NCBI GenBank assembly: GCA_963169105.1
Contig: OY720636.1
Span: 119,492,188 to 119,556,187 of the forward strand
Reading direction: 5' to 3'
DNA: 64,000 nucleotides
Source: Ceriagrion tenellum
Lineage: Eukaryota > Arthropoda > Insecta > Odonata > Coenagrionidae
Shown here: piece by piece, positions 1 to 10,743 of the stretch
How positions within the stretch are numbered: position 1 is the stretch's first letter
How the letters are laid out: each line of letters opens with the position of its first letter
Program-made: the position numbers and the translations under genes
Notes under the pieces: model-generated
The model's input: only the letters and a program-made list of their open reading frames with translations
What the model was told of the DNA's origin: nothing
Database searches by the model: none

Positions 1-605
1 AGTTATACTGAGCATAAAAATAATACTGTGAAATTCATTTTTTATATTATGCAGCTACGAGTAATTTTCTATTGGCATGAAACAAGTCTCTACATTTAAA
101 AACCAATCAAGTTGGTAGGAGACCGAGCCCACAATGACAATATGAAAGTAAAAGACGTTAGTCAAGAGTCCATTTCCTGAAGCCTATCACATGATTTGAA
201 ACTTAAAAGATCCGGAAATTTTCATAAAATACACAAATACTATGGGGACACTTAAATCAAATATTAATCATAAGAATAGGAATAGGAATTACTGCTATCC
301 ACTGCGACAGAGAAAAGGGGAAGAATTTATGCATTTACAAGTACTTAGTGAAATTTAGCAGCAAAGAAAGAAAGCTTACACAGACCAGAGATGAAGGGGA
401 AGCGGGAGCACAAGAAAAATGTTTACGTTGATTCTTTAAGAGAAGTAGGCCAGTGGATTTTCTCACGACTACTAGGACTCCATTTTTCAGTTTCAATTTC
501 TAGCCTAAATTTTTATAAATTGAAGTCGCGTCTTTGGACGCGAAGGAAAGCCCAAAAGCCCACCGCACAAGGAAACATATTCAATACAGAGTGAGAGATT
601 CAAAT
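1..605. other. AT-rich intergenic DNA, nothing recognised
   Basis: No coding frame, RNA gene or recognisable repeat was found. Short open frames here have no domain signature and the base composition of the surrounding non-coding DNA. Confidence 0.5.
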
Positions 606-609
606 TCAT

Positions 610-712
610 TATTTCTGTAGACCACACTTTCGGTCGTAATGTTACACAGGTAGTGATATACTTTTTAACCTAGCACACAAAATCGTGAACCAGTAGTTAT
701 ATACCTAGGTGT
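610..712 (+). repeat. Dispersed repeat, copy 1
   Basis: This segment resembles 13436-13560 on the same strand. Shared blocks include a ttacac-gg-ta-tgatat stretch, then a ctttttnacctagcac-like stretch, then aaaat-gtgaacca-tag and atatacct in the same order and spacing. No coding capacity was seen. It is probably an old transposon piece of unknown class. A weaker partial match lies near 3716-3745. Confidence 0.45.
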
Positions 713-1049
713 GGATAGTTAAAAAAAATACCAAACACGGCACAATAGTCAACACAGAGTGATCGAGCGTCTTTTCATCATTCAAATGCAATTTCTCTTT
801 CTTATTATAGCACTTTCTTACGAAAACCATGAGTAAAGCAGTGAGTAAGGGTGGGCAGGCGCATGCTGGTGAAACTTGGTGACATGGGGCATGTATGTGA
901 GATGAAAATAAATGTACACGTACATCCATCGATAATTGGTAAGCAAATACGAACTAAGAGAAACGTATTTCTGATTAGGATGGATATAACTAAATACACC
1001 TGGGAATCAAAATCCTTGCAAATACTAGCGGGATTCTGCTTTTACTCAT

Positions 1050-1540
1050 CCTTCGCCAAAATCATCCTTCCGCTTAAAAAGAAAACCTGTTTCCATTATG
1101 CACACATTTGTAACAGAGATTACTGCACTGGGTCTTGTATTCAATCTACCAGAATGGCCCACGTTTTTCAGCAAGTTTCTCAATATTACTTGGAGTAATG
1201 GGACCGGAAACGCACATATAAAGGAGAATATCATTTTCAAAACCAATTGAACCTTCACAGGTTTGATTACCTTGCCTACGACTGTAAACGCCAACGGACA
1301 AGAAATATACCTGCATGATGACCATATCAGTGTTCGTAGCTGCTTTGTGTGACCTACAGACGAATTTTCCCAGTTATAAAAGCTGCTTATTCGAGAATAC
1401 TTTTTCTATAACATTCATCAAAATCCAATTCATAAGGGTAAGGGAAACGTCAAAATAGATAGATGGAGCAAATAAGTCTCATTCATAGAAAACGACGGTA
1501 ACACGCAAACTCTTTTGATTACGAAGTTGCAACTTAACTT
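1050..1540. repeat. Diverged direct duplication, unit 1
   Basis: This unit matches 1878-2335 in the same orientation over most of its length. Shared landmarks, in order, are aaaacct-tttccat, ttgcactgggtcttg followed by ttcaatctacc, agcaagtttctcaatatta, aggtttgatta, gtgacctacagacg, cctataacattcatc and aacacgcaaactctt. The offset is about 820 bp at the left and 795 bp at the right, so indels have accumulated. Minus-strand frames in both units encode a similar short stretch (VPLL-VILRNLLK-V), which may be residual coding similarity. The protein is not recognised. Confidence 0.7.
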
Positions 1541-1877
1541 TGCATTGCATTTCGATTGCATTTCTCCCTCGAAAGTCAGGAGAAACCAAAATGATAATAT
1601 TTATAACGTTAAATACACCTTGAGACCGATATTTTTGGAGCAAAGCAAGTCAGTTTTATTTGTACCCTGCAGAAATCCATGTAGAAATCCATTTACGATA
1701 GGATAAACAACGGAAAAAGTCCGTCCCAGTTGAGCCTTATCATAAAAAAGTCATTCATGAACATATGAAAAACGATTCAAAGTAGTCATTGGTGTTCGTA
1801 ATCCGTCACTACACTAACTTCCTAAGTCAAGGGAGGCGCTAAACCATGGTGATACGCAGATATAGAAGTCCATTGTC

Positions 1878-2335
1878 AAGATCAGTCTTCCGCGTAAGAC
1901 GAAAACCTATTTCCATAAAGCACTAAATTGTAAAAGAGATTATTGCACTGGGTCTTGCGTTCAATCTACCTTTCCACGCTTTTTAGCAAGTTTCTCAATA
2001 TTACATGAAGCAATGGGACCGACAACTCGGATGGAAGAATATCGTTTTCAGAATCACTAGAATCTTCAAAGGTTTGATTACTTTTCATACAATCGTGAAC
2101 GCCATCATACATGAAATATCGTTGCCTTTTTAGCATAATAAAGAGTTCGTAGCCCACTTTGCGTGACCTACAGACGTATTTTTCCCTGTGATAAGAGCTG
2201 CCTATTTGTGAATACTATTCCTATAACATTCATCATCATCAATAAATCCAATTTAATAGGGGAAGGGAAAAATCAAAAGAAAAAGAGCCAATAACACGCA
2301 AACTCTTCAGAGTACATAGTTGCGACTTAACATTC
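1878..2335. repeat. Diverged direct duplication, unit 2
   Basis: Second copy of the unit at 1050-1540. The minus strand carries an open frame of 63 codons with an acidic SSDSEND stretch before the shared VPLLHVILRNLLK segment. The match could come from two copies of one transposable element or from a local segmental duplication. I could not find terminal inverted repeats or target duplications. Confidence 0.7.
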
Positions 2336-2339
2336 CAGT

Positions 2340-5071
2340 TCGAGATAGTGCCTAAATTTATGATCCGAGGTTAATAAATTTAAGTTTCTAGATTCAAGCA
2401 ACATGCATATATGTCAGTTTTCTGTATCTTACAGTGAAAGAAAAGTGTCTATGCCTATTATGCACGTCAATAATTTCTGTGTAGGCGAAAAATATTACAA
2501 AATTACATCCTCTGATAAATAAAAGGATGTCTAATTGCAACATCTAAACAAATATGTCACTCAGTGACCCTTCACATGGGCGTGTGACACAGGGATCTGA
2601 GATAATTTTCTATGATTTCCGATTGAAATGTATCACATTGTTTGAAAAATAATACCAAGGAGGCCAAATATGCCGGCATAATGTGACTTTCCAATAAACT
2701 CCGCCGTCAAAGCAAATTTCTGCGAGAGTATTTCCTTACAAAACCCACAGTGAGTTAGTCGATAACTAAGAGAATTACTTTCTCACGCATCTATCGATGT
2801 CCTTCAAGCGATGCCTATTTTATTTTTTTGAACGTAAAACCTTTCAAAGTGCATATAAAATTACCTCTGCATGTATTTCATTATTTACTCGGATCAGAGA
2901 TAAATAACTGCCAATTAACCAAGAAGGGTTGCCCGACTACTGTTAATAGAAAATTATGTTTTCTATCCTCTTCTAAGGTTTAAGCATCAAATTAGCCACG
3001 CGGAAAGGGGGGAATATTATGATCAAGGCGTAGAAGATTGAAATGCAAAGGAGGGAAAAGAGAAAGATGTGAGCGAAGTAGAAAAATTAGAGGTAAAAAA
3101 GATCGTGGGCAATGGCCAGAAAATTGTAGAGCAAAGCAAGAGAATTTACTCCACATTGACCGGCTCCTGGTTTTAAAACAAACAACGGTTGGTATACGTG
3201 ACAAAATAACCAAAATATATTTTTAAAAAAACTAAAATGCAAAATATCACCAGCATAGAAACAGGAAGAAATTTTAAGAACATGGCAATCAGCTCGAATA
3301 GTTTCACAAAAGTGGATTTCGACGCTGTCCTTCTGGCAGCGGTCACATCAATATTGTAAGAATTATTAAGGAAGGTAGGTTTTGAAGTGGCATACAAAAT
3401 TGCTATAATATGAGAACACGATGTAGGTAGACCAGAATCTCGTGGATGGGATTCAAAAATAGAGAGGGGGAACGAAAACGATGGATAAGTAAATGCAGAG
3501 GGAAAAGGTAAATATTACCGGTGATATGGATACAGACACAACATGAACGAAAAACCATACGTTTATCAGAGTGGAATGGGTATCCAAGAGAGAAGGTTGT
3601 GGAATAATACAAAATTATTACCACAAAATGCAAAAGGATGAGAAAGTAAAGGGTTACACAACAAACTCAAGAGGATAAACCAGGAGGAAAGGGTGAAAAG
3701 ATATGGATTCATAATTTATAACTAAGCACAAAAATTGTGAATAGTCTTAGTGAAAATTTAATTTTGCGACCAACCGGGGACACAATATGAGAAAAAGTGA
3801 GAGAAAAACGAGAAAATGTAGTATTAGACAATTTCTGAGTACAAAGAAATTAGGTAAATATGGACGTAGAATTAAAAACAAGACCAAAAGTAAGTTCCAA
3901 TACTATGAGCAGTTTGCTACCTTGGGTTTTGGATAGAAATTCGACGATAAGGCTCAAGGAACACAATTCAGCATAAAAATCAATTATCAGCGATAAGATG
4001 TCTGATAGGATACGGTCAAAACTAATAAGAAGTTTATTTCGAACAGTCACAAATAGCTTTCTACATCGCTGCACTACGACACTGATTCAAAAGACTAGTA
4101 CAATTGACTGAGCACAATATTTCTCTGGTAGATAGAAAGGGTAGTCAGACAATGAGGGATGTTGTAAAGACATTATTTTTCCATCCAAATATTTATTAAC
4201 TTGTGGTTAAATGTAAGCATTAGGAAGCCATAGTTATTGCATGAGAACAAATAATGACTTAATATGACTATTTCATAATATTTTTCTACTAAATACTTAA
4301 AAGCTACTTCAAAATAGCTTTTTGTCTATTCCATTTAAACCAATGACCCTTAGATACTGAAACGACATGACATATCGTGCTTATTTCATACAATAAAAAA
4401 ATGTATTCATAACGCTGGATAAATGCTATTCAAGAGAAACGAAGCCCTTTTCTTTCAAATGTACGTTTTAGCGTGTCCATAAATTGGCAAGTGAATGGTA
4501 CTCATTTTATAAGGCCATATTTTGCAAGAGAGTGTTACACACCTAAGTTTATGATCGATATATTGCTACCCTTGGACGATGAAAGGTCATTTTTGCCATG
4601 AACCCTGAAATTAACGATTTCATGATGACAAATGACTCAAGTACGGCACTGCCAACTTCATGCTATCATAAACCAACGAAGTACGGTACCGTGAGCAGAG
4701 TACACAGTGGTGAAAACAAAACTAAAAAAGCATACTGCATGACACTTCGGGCAATGCTTAAAGATGGCGCCGAGAAGGGTAACTTCGGCGCCGGCAGAGT
4801 TGTGGGGCAAAACTGACACTGGCGTAAACTGAAAAATAGTTGCATCTATGCATGAATGAAAAGTCACGTAGTTCATAATTATGCTTTAAACATCTGAATG
4901 AGCATAAAGTTATTTAAAAAATTAAATATTTGTGAGTGAATTGTCACAGATAAAAAATTACAGTATTTTTTAATCCCAACGATACCAACAGTTAAGTGTA
5001 AACAAAGTGTGGGTTCTCCACTATCTTGGCTGCTAGCAGATTTAGTGATGGATGACCTGGAGAACTCTCTC
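2340..5071. other. AT-rich DNA, nothing recognised
   Basis: No gene or defined mobile element was seen. A GC-rich palindrome (ggcgccga facing tcggcgcc) sits near 4766-4793. Open frames are short and lack recognisable motifs. Confidence 0.45.
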
Positions 5072-5093
5072 TTATTTATTTATTTATATTTAT
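5072..5093 (+). repeat. (TTTA)n microsatellite
   Basis: A short run of TTTA units with one interruption. It lies about 65 bp upstream of the first recognisable Penelope-like coding sequence and may mark the 5' truncation side of that element. Confidence 0.7.
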
Positions 5094-5302
5094 ACTCACA
5101 ACCCCGAAAACAGCACAACAAAGACCTTTTACATCGGGTGTTTCAACTCTAATGCAGTGAACACTCACCTCATTCACTGCTGGTACCGGCACGTGGACGA
5201 CATTTTCCCGGTTTGGATTGGCACAGAAAGACAATTAGATTGCATCGTAAAGGCATTAAATTCCCTTTGCAAAAATGTAAGTTTTACAATGGAAAAAGGT
5301 GT

Positions 5303-5309
5303 AAATGGC
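5303..5309 (+). repeat. Left target site duplication of the SINE
   Basis: The heptamer aaatggc is repeated at 5483-5489 immediately after the SINE. It marks the exact insertion boundary. Confidence 0.8.
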
Positions 5310-5482
5310 GCTGTAAAGTCTGACTGCCTACCGTTGCCCTGACTACTTTGGCCTGTGCCTGGCATTCCGGGGAACGCGAGCGGTTCTGGTTGGACTGGGA
5401 TGAGTGCTGCATGCCTGGTGTGGAATCACCACGTGCCACTCACCCTAGTGGTGGCTTGCACGGTATTTCGTAGATGTAGATG
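5310..5482 (+). mobile_element. SINE inserted in the Penelope-like RT
   Basis: A 173-bp insert flanked by a perfect 7-bp target site duplication, aaatggc at 5303-5309 and 5483-5489. Insert plus one duplication is 180 bp, a multiple of three, and the Penelope RT frame resumes exactly at the conserved FLD segment after it. The body shares many blocks with 34677-34835 (ccgggga-cg-gagcggtt, actgggatgagt, tggtgtggaat). The last 55 bp resemble the 3' end of the LINE at 12821-13425 and finish in gtagatgtagatg, a hexamer-type tail. The head is only weakly tRNA-like. An in-frame TGA (5340-5342) lies inside the insert. Confidence 0.8.
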
Positions 5483-5489
5483 AAATGGC
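5483..5489 (+). repeat. Right target site duplication of the SINE
   Basis: Second copy of aaatggc, directly following the gtagatg tail. The RT frame continues in phase from here. Confidence 0.8.
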
Positions 5490-6291
5490 AAATTGAATTT
5501 CCTCGATATTTCCATCTCTTCTGGAGCCAAGGGTTACGAGTTCGCCATTTTCAGAAAAGCTTCTTCCACAGACCAAGTGATTCATAATAACTCCCGTAAC
5601 CATATTTCGCAGAAGCTAGCAGCCTTCCTCTCAATGATAACCAGGCTTTTACATATCCCCTTATCCACTGTTAATTTTAATCAGGAATTTAATCGCATTA
5701 AGCTAATTGCAAACAACAACGGTTACGACCCTAGCATCATCGACAACATTCTTAGGAAAAAACAGTTACGAAGTCCATACCAACTTATTTATAACAGAGG
5801 TGGAGATGACAAAGATGAAAACACAAGATGGTGCAAATTGAATTACTTGGAAGGAATCTCCGAGAAGTTGCCCAACGTGTTCCCGAGGAACAAATTCAAA
5901 ATAGCCTTCTATAATAAGAAGAATCTAAAAATTTATTAAATAGAACCAAAGACAAAGTTGATATATTACACAAAAGTGGCGTGTACATTCTAAAGTGTGA
6001 CAATTGCAGTGGAAAATATGAGGGGCAAACAAGGAGGTTTTCAGAGTGACAACGGAAGAACACAGGAGGTCTTTCATCACGGGAAACACGCAAAATTCCC
6101 ACCACGCTAAACACCTTTGGGAGGAAAACCACACGAGTGACTTCAGCCCCGAAATCCTCCACCTGGAATCCAAGGGTCGAAGGCTGGACGCGTTGGAGCA
6201 ACGAGAGATAAGAAAGAACAATACTAATGGACAGTTGATGAATGACATGATATTTACTTGTTACTCCCCAATCCTGGAAGTCAATATCTAG

Positions 6292-6400
6292 AAATTCTTC
6301 ATCCTTCCCATCTCCTTAGAGTTTCCCATTCCTTCCCACCACCAAACCCCCGCGGATAACCGCTAAGTTTCCCTGAGCCCTCCCTCCCCTCACCCTGCAT
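6292..6400 (+). other. Probable 3' untranslated remnant of the Penelope-like element
   Basis: A pyrimidine-rich stretch directly after the last Penelope-like frame. It contains a short hairpin (gcggataaccgc). The boundary with the next repeat is uncertain. Confidence 0.4.
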
Positions 6401-6692
6401 AAGTTACCGTTGAAGAAACAGTGACTAACCTCCAACCTCCCCTGACTGGGATTGGATATTTGGGGAGGCGACCGACGGCTAAGGTCATTTGCGCCATAGG
6501 GGATAGGTAAGGGAGGAAGGGTGGATAGAAACCCGGCGTCGGCATTAGCCTGCTCTTAACGAAAGACACCAAGGGGACCACGGCTTAACGTCTCATCCGA
6601 CAGACGGAGTACTCTACTTGAAGTGCCCTCCACAAGACAAGTAGGGATTGGGTTCCTCTGAAAAACAGGGATTTGAACCCTGGCCGCATAAT
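6400..6692 (-). mobile_element. tRNA-type SINE-like relic
   Basis: On the minus strand, a perfect pol III B-box-type sequence ggttcaaatcc (complement of 6669-6679) is followed about 70 bases further on by gatgagacgttaagcc (complement of 6582-6597), and then by ggcgcaaatgacc. From memory, stretches like these recur inside animal SINE families, so I read this as a SINE body with a truncated tRNA head. No clear A box is seen upstream, and neither end is defined. A diverged partial match to part of it (cggcattagcc-g-ccttaa) lies at 23900-23930. Confidence 0.45.
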
Positions 6693-7230
6693 AAATATTC
6701 TGAGTACAACTTACAAAGTTTGTTAATTCCTGAACGTGATATGTGGCAGCGAACTTAGTAGATTGCAGCGTAGATACGAGAGGGCGCGCATAGGGATTGG
6801 AAAGTCGAAGTCGACTATTGTCGAACGTCCACTTTCTACTCCGAAAGTCGAATTATTGAGGTCCACTTTTAATTTTTAAAGTCGACTTACATCAGAGATT
6901 TCGAATTTTGTACTACTGCGAATTCGAATTTCCGAATGATTCATCAACCATTTTTCGTAAAGTGAACTTGCAAAACATACTTAAGATCCTGAGAACACAA
7001 TTTTCTATAAGCATAAACATGGCTAAGAGGGAAAGTGAAAACATTTTCAAACTTCTATATGGGCTATTTCTCATGGAGACATACTATTTTCCCGGTTAAA
7101 GGGTGGGATAATTTTAAAGAAGGCTGGTTAATATTATTAGCTTTGTAGATCATTAGAATCGGTGCCTTCATTAACAACGACGGAAAAATCAAAACATTCC
7201 TCATGCCACTCCTTTTTAAGTTCCTTGTTA
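6693..7230. other. AT-rich DNA, nothing recognised
   Basis: No gene seen. Several imperfect copies of a gtcgactt / aaagtcga motif cluster at 6805-6890 and make small inverted repeats. Confidence 0.4.
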
Positions 7231-7236
7231 AGGCTT

Positions 7237-7270
7237 GCCTGATGATGACTGCTAGACAGTTGAAACACGT
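7237..7270 (+). ncRNA. Hammerhead-like core motif (retroelement type)
   Basis: The order cctgatga, then t, then a 5-bp stem gactg / cagtt around the loop ctaga, then gaaac resembles the CUGAUGA - stem II - GAAA core of hammerhead ribozymes. Such ribozymes are known from Penelope-like elements and retrozymes. One extra U sits between the CUGAUGA box and stem II, so this may be an inactive derivative or a chance resemblance. The stem is supported by compensatory changes in the copies at 25.6-25.7 kb. The Penelope-like fragment ends about 950 bp upstream. Confidence 0.35.
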
Positions 7271-10123
7271 GTAGCAAGAGGTTGAAATCAAATTAGTAGA
7301 CAGTACGAAATCATTTGAGCTTCATTAGGTCAAATGTATTCCACATCGACACGTATGAAATTACAGAAAAGAGGATTTAAAAAAAACCAAGAGGTTCGCA
7401 ATCTTCAGAAATGACCGAAAAATAAGAAACTATGGCGAAATTTAATAACTTTAGGTGCGATGCGGCATATCTTCTCCTTCTCCAATGGTAATATTTTACA
7501 TATTACTTTTCCTATCCCAATGGCACCAATTAGTGAATGCTACAAAAGTAATTTGGATTTCCGAAAAATAAAAACCACTGTATTAAATCAAGCCACCGCC
7601 GACGTTTTTAACGACCGCAAGTTTTGATTCGGCGGCGGCAGCGAGGCCAAATTTGCCGGCGGCGCCCATCTCTATGCTTCATTGGCGTCTATATACACAG
7701 TTACTCTTCCCCATCACAGTAAGAGGTAAATACCTACGTGAATTTCACGTTTGCACAAGCCACTTTGAAAATCAGCAGAAGAGGACTTTTGATACCAATA
7801 AAGAAAAACCATAAATGCATTTTATTACCATTGCAAACTGCTTCTCAAAGCTTTCCACTCAGAACATGAGATGATGAGACCATTCTCAGTGACGCGAAGT
7901 AGGGAAACGAAGAGTAACGATTATTATAGACAAGATATCTCCCTTTAGCTCTTCCTCAGCCTAATTCGTATCAGAGAAAACCTGCGAAAGTCCCGATTTA
8001 TTCAATCATCCACACAAAATGGGATAAATGTGCGCAATTAAAAAGATTGCAACATTCACAAATTATTCAAAGGATCATGAGCGAACAAAATAACAATACA
8101 ATTATCAATAAATACGGCATTATAGCAAAATAAGCCTTTACAATTGTTATGAGCCATTAATCCTCAAAATTAACACATTAACCTATTTATATATCAGAAG
8201 ATGCGTCGAGCTATCGAATAAAATAATAGCATATGGAATTTCTCAATCTTGCTCAAAGGGCAGAGCTGATTTCTCCTTGACGGGAAAAGTACGTTGGAGA
8301 TAAGTTTCTAGATTTACTTTTTACCTATAAGCGCAAAGAAACAGTCAATTGGGGATCAACGTCCGTGCAAAGGGAAAAGAGAATATCAACTGGCATTTGC
8401 CAGTCGAGTAAGATTTTGACAAGGCGTTTCTTTAGACTACAGTTTCCAAGAGTCAGTCGCATTATACCTTTGTTTTGAAAAGCAACTTGTAGATTATATT
8501 TTTCTGGAACCCTGCACATAATTAGAAGTAATAGCCAATATCCAAATATTTTATATTAATACGAAGGTTGGAAAGGAGGTCATTTCTTTTTTCTTCTGCG
8601 AGTCTGAGAAATGAAAAATATCTACAGGAAGCGTGAGGTACTGATATATAATGTCGCCATGCAGCAAACATGGTGCATCGCTGCACCCAAAGATTAATTT
8701 CAGTGCAATAAATACTCTTTGGATATTCCTCTCCATCACCTATTTTCTAAGTCACTTTTTTTCGATCAAACTAAGATTTTTAGTGTATATGCCGATTAAA
8801 ATCTCACTGAACCATCTGATGATTAAAACTTATTTTATGGTTGAAAAAAACTGAAATATGATGGAGATTATAGTTGTAATATGTGTGTATGTAGAAATTA
8901 GATCCCGAAAAGAAATAAAATTAAGACATTATTTCTCTTGTACGCATAGTAATTGACGCATCCGTTAAGTCGATCAAGCACACTCGTGCCCTTTAAAGGT
9001 CTCTTAGAGCATTTATAGCATTAATTCCAATAAATAACAATGAGAACAAATTCATCAAAAAGTCATATTTGTAATAACACGATGGGAAATAAGACAGGGA
9101 TAATTAGTAATGATAACATAGAATACTAAAAAAGTAGAATAGGAAGCACGACTTGCCAAACCAGAAAAAGAAGATTTGAAAAGTTGCCACAAAGGTTGAC
9201 TGGCGCCCAAGAAAAAAAAACTTTAATATAGCATTAGCACGTACAGCTTTTTATCAATGTCTTGCCATCTAAATGCCATGATAGAGTAACTGCAGAGAAA
9301 ACGTCGAAGTATTCCATCATCGTCATCTCCCGTGAGAAGGAAAGTTGGAATGAAATACGCATTTACAAGCGACAGATGGCGTTGTCACCTCATCGTTACT
9401 CAATTCCCACCATTTTACCATTTCTGCAGATTTCCATTAGTAGATAACTTTGCGTATTTTTCCGACGAAAAAGATTGCGCCTTCGACGGCAATCGTTTAC
9501 CGCAGCCGATAGGTGGAATTACAACTTAAAGCATGGAATTTCCTCACTGCTGAAGACTAAGGAATGCGAGAATAAAAACGCTAAACTAAGATGCTCTATA
9601 TGGAATTATTACATATTGAAAATCTTGACGAGCCGCTTATAGCAAGGGAAAGACGGTCATTCAATCCCTCCAAAATAGTGGTTCTAATAGCAAAACACCA
9701 TAGGTATATAAATGCTCTTGATCTATAGGAGGTCAGAGAGTAGTTAGTCGTTTAAAACAGTGACTTTCATAATTTATACCGTAAAAAAAGCAATTAAGTA
9801 CTAGAGATGCGGGTATGACATAGAAATTAAGGCTCCACCTTTAATGTTTAGGCCTCTTTCAATGATGGGGGAAAGATTGTTGCGTTGGAATCAGTATAAC
9901 GGGAGAGATAATGAGAGTTATATAGTCTTATAATATGACACTTTCGGTTTCCTTGAACTTTCTCCGGTGATTCTTTCACTTCTACCATGCATCTTAAAAC
10001 CGCAGAGAAGAAGGTGGCATAAGAAGCCAAACTTCTGACAACCGGTGCTCGTGTTTAATGTTATCGGGTAAGAAGAATAATTTTTCCTCAGTGTAAATTG
10101 TGTACCACATATGAATTGAAGAG
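7271..10123. other. AT-rich DNA, little recognised
   Basis: No gene seen. A small GC-rich patch at about 7590-7690 contains ggcggcggc and gccgccg-type inverted words and might be the core of an unrecognised repeat. Remaining open frames are short and featureless. Confidence 0.4.
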
Positions 10124-10127
10124 TAAA

Positions 10128-10739
10128 GGTGGGATTCCTATGATACGACGATAACGATTGCAGCCGCGCGGCTATGAAAAGTAACTCGTTGTAAGTAAAT
10201 GGAACCATTTCCTAGGGAGCGTCTGAGTATAGTCGTAGTCGTGGCGGTCGTGGCTGGTCGTGGCGGCTGGAGTGTTTGTTTTCACTGCAGTTTGAGTGTT
10301 TTGTGTCTTTAATCATGGATATAATCATAATCTATTATATGACTGTCCTATTAAATCACTTTCAATGCACGATAAAATATAATTAAACTGGCTTGTGTTC
10401 TAACGGAAGAACTTTCTAAACATTGATTAATCCTTTAAAAGATGTCTCTGAATTAGAGTATTCTGGAGCCCCTCTTCACACCTTACTCGGTGCAATTAGG
10501 CTTGGGTTTGTTTAAGCTGGGCCAGAAATAACTCTTCTTTCTCCTCTTCCTCAAGTAGAAGATACGCATCAAAAAATGATCTAACAAAATCCAAAAAATG
10601 ATCCAAAATGATGTGCACAATGCAACTGCACTAGTTGCACCAAAAGAATTTAACCGAGCGACTCGGACCGTACGGTTCTGATAGCGAGGCTAGAACCGCG
10701 CGGCTGCAGTCGTTACAGTCGTAGCATTGGAATCCCACC
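10128..10739. mobile_element. 612-bp MITE with 44-bp terminal inverted repeats
   Basis: The left terminus (10128-10171) starts ggtgggattcc and ends gcagccgcgcgg. The right terminus (10696-10739) is its reverse complement with only a few mismatches. The right end abuts ttaa (10740-10743) and the left end abuts taaa (10124-10127). This fits a TTAA target duplication with one substitution, as used by piggyBac-type elements. No transposase frame is present. Inside the left terminus, three near-copies of gtcgtggc lie at about 10237-10270. It is a non-autonomous DNA transposon; superfamily assignment rests only on the TTAA. Confidence 0.75.
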
Positions 10740-10743
10740 TTAA

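Larger units (their letters stand above)
5160..6291 (+). mobile_element. Penelope-like retroelement fragment (RT palm to GIY-YIG), broken
   Basis: The left part (about 5178-5309) encodes WYRHVDDIF with the catalytic Asp pair at 5196-5201, the reverse transcriptase motif-5 box typical of Penelope-like elements (usually WYRYVDDIF), then a FTMEKG stretch. The frame resumes at 5490 with KLNFLDISI and runs to a stop at 5938-5940 through the RT thumb and linker. A degenerate GIY-YIG endonuclease follows. SGVYILKC at about 5975-5998 is the GIY half, YEGQT at 6017-6031 is the YIG half with V or I changed to E. A shifted frame (6046-6291) carries the distal conserved HAKHLWEENH and KGRRLDALE stretches. 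Stops and frameshifts show it is dead, and the N-terminal half of the RT is missing. A SINE interrupts it at 5310-5482. Confidence 0.85.
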
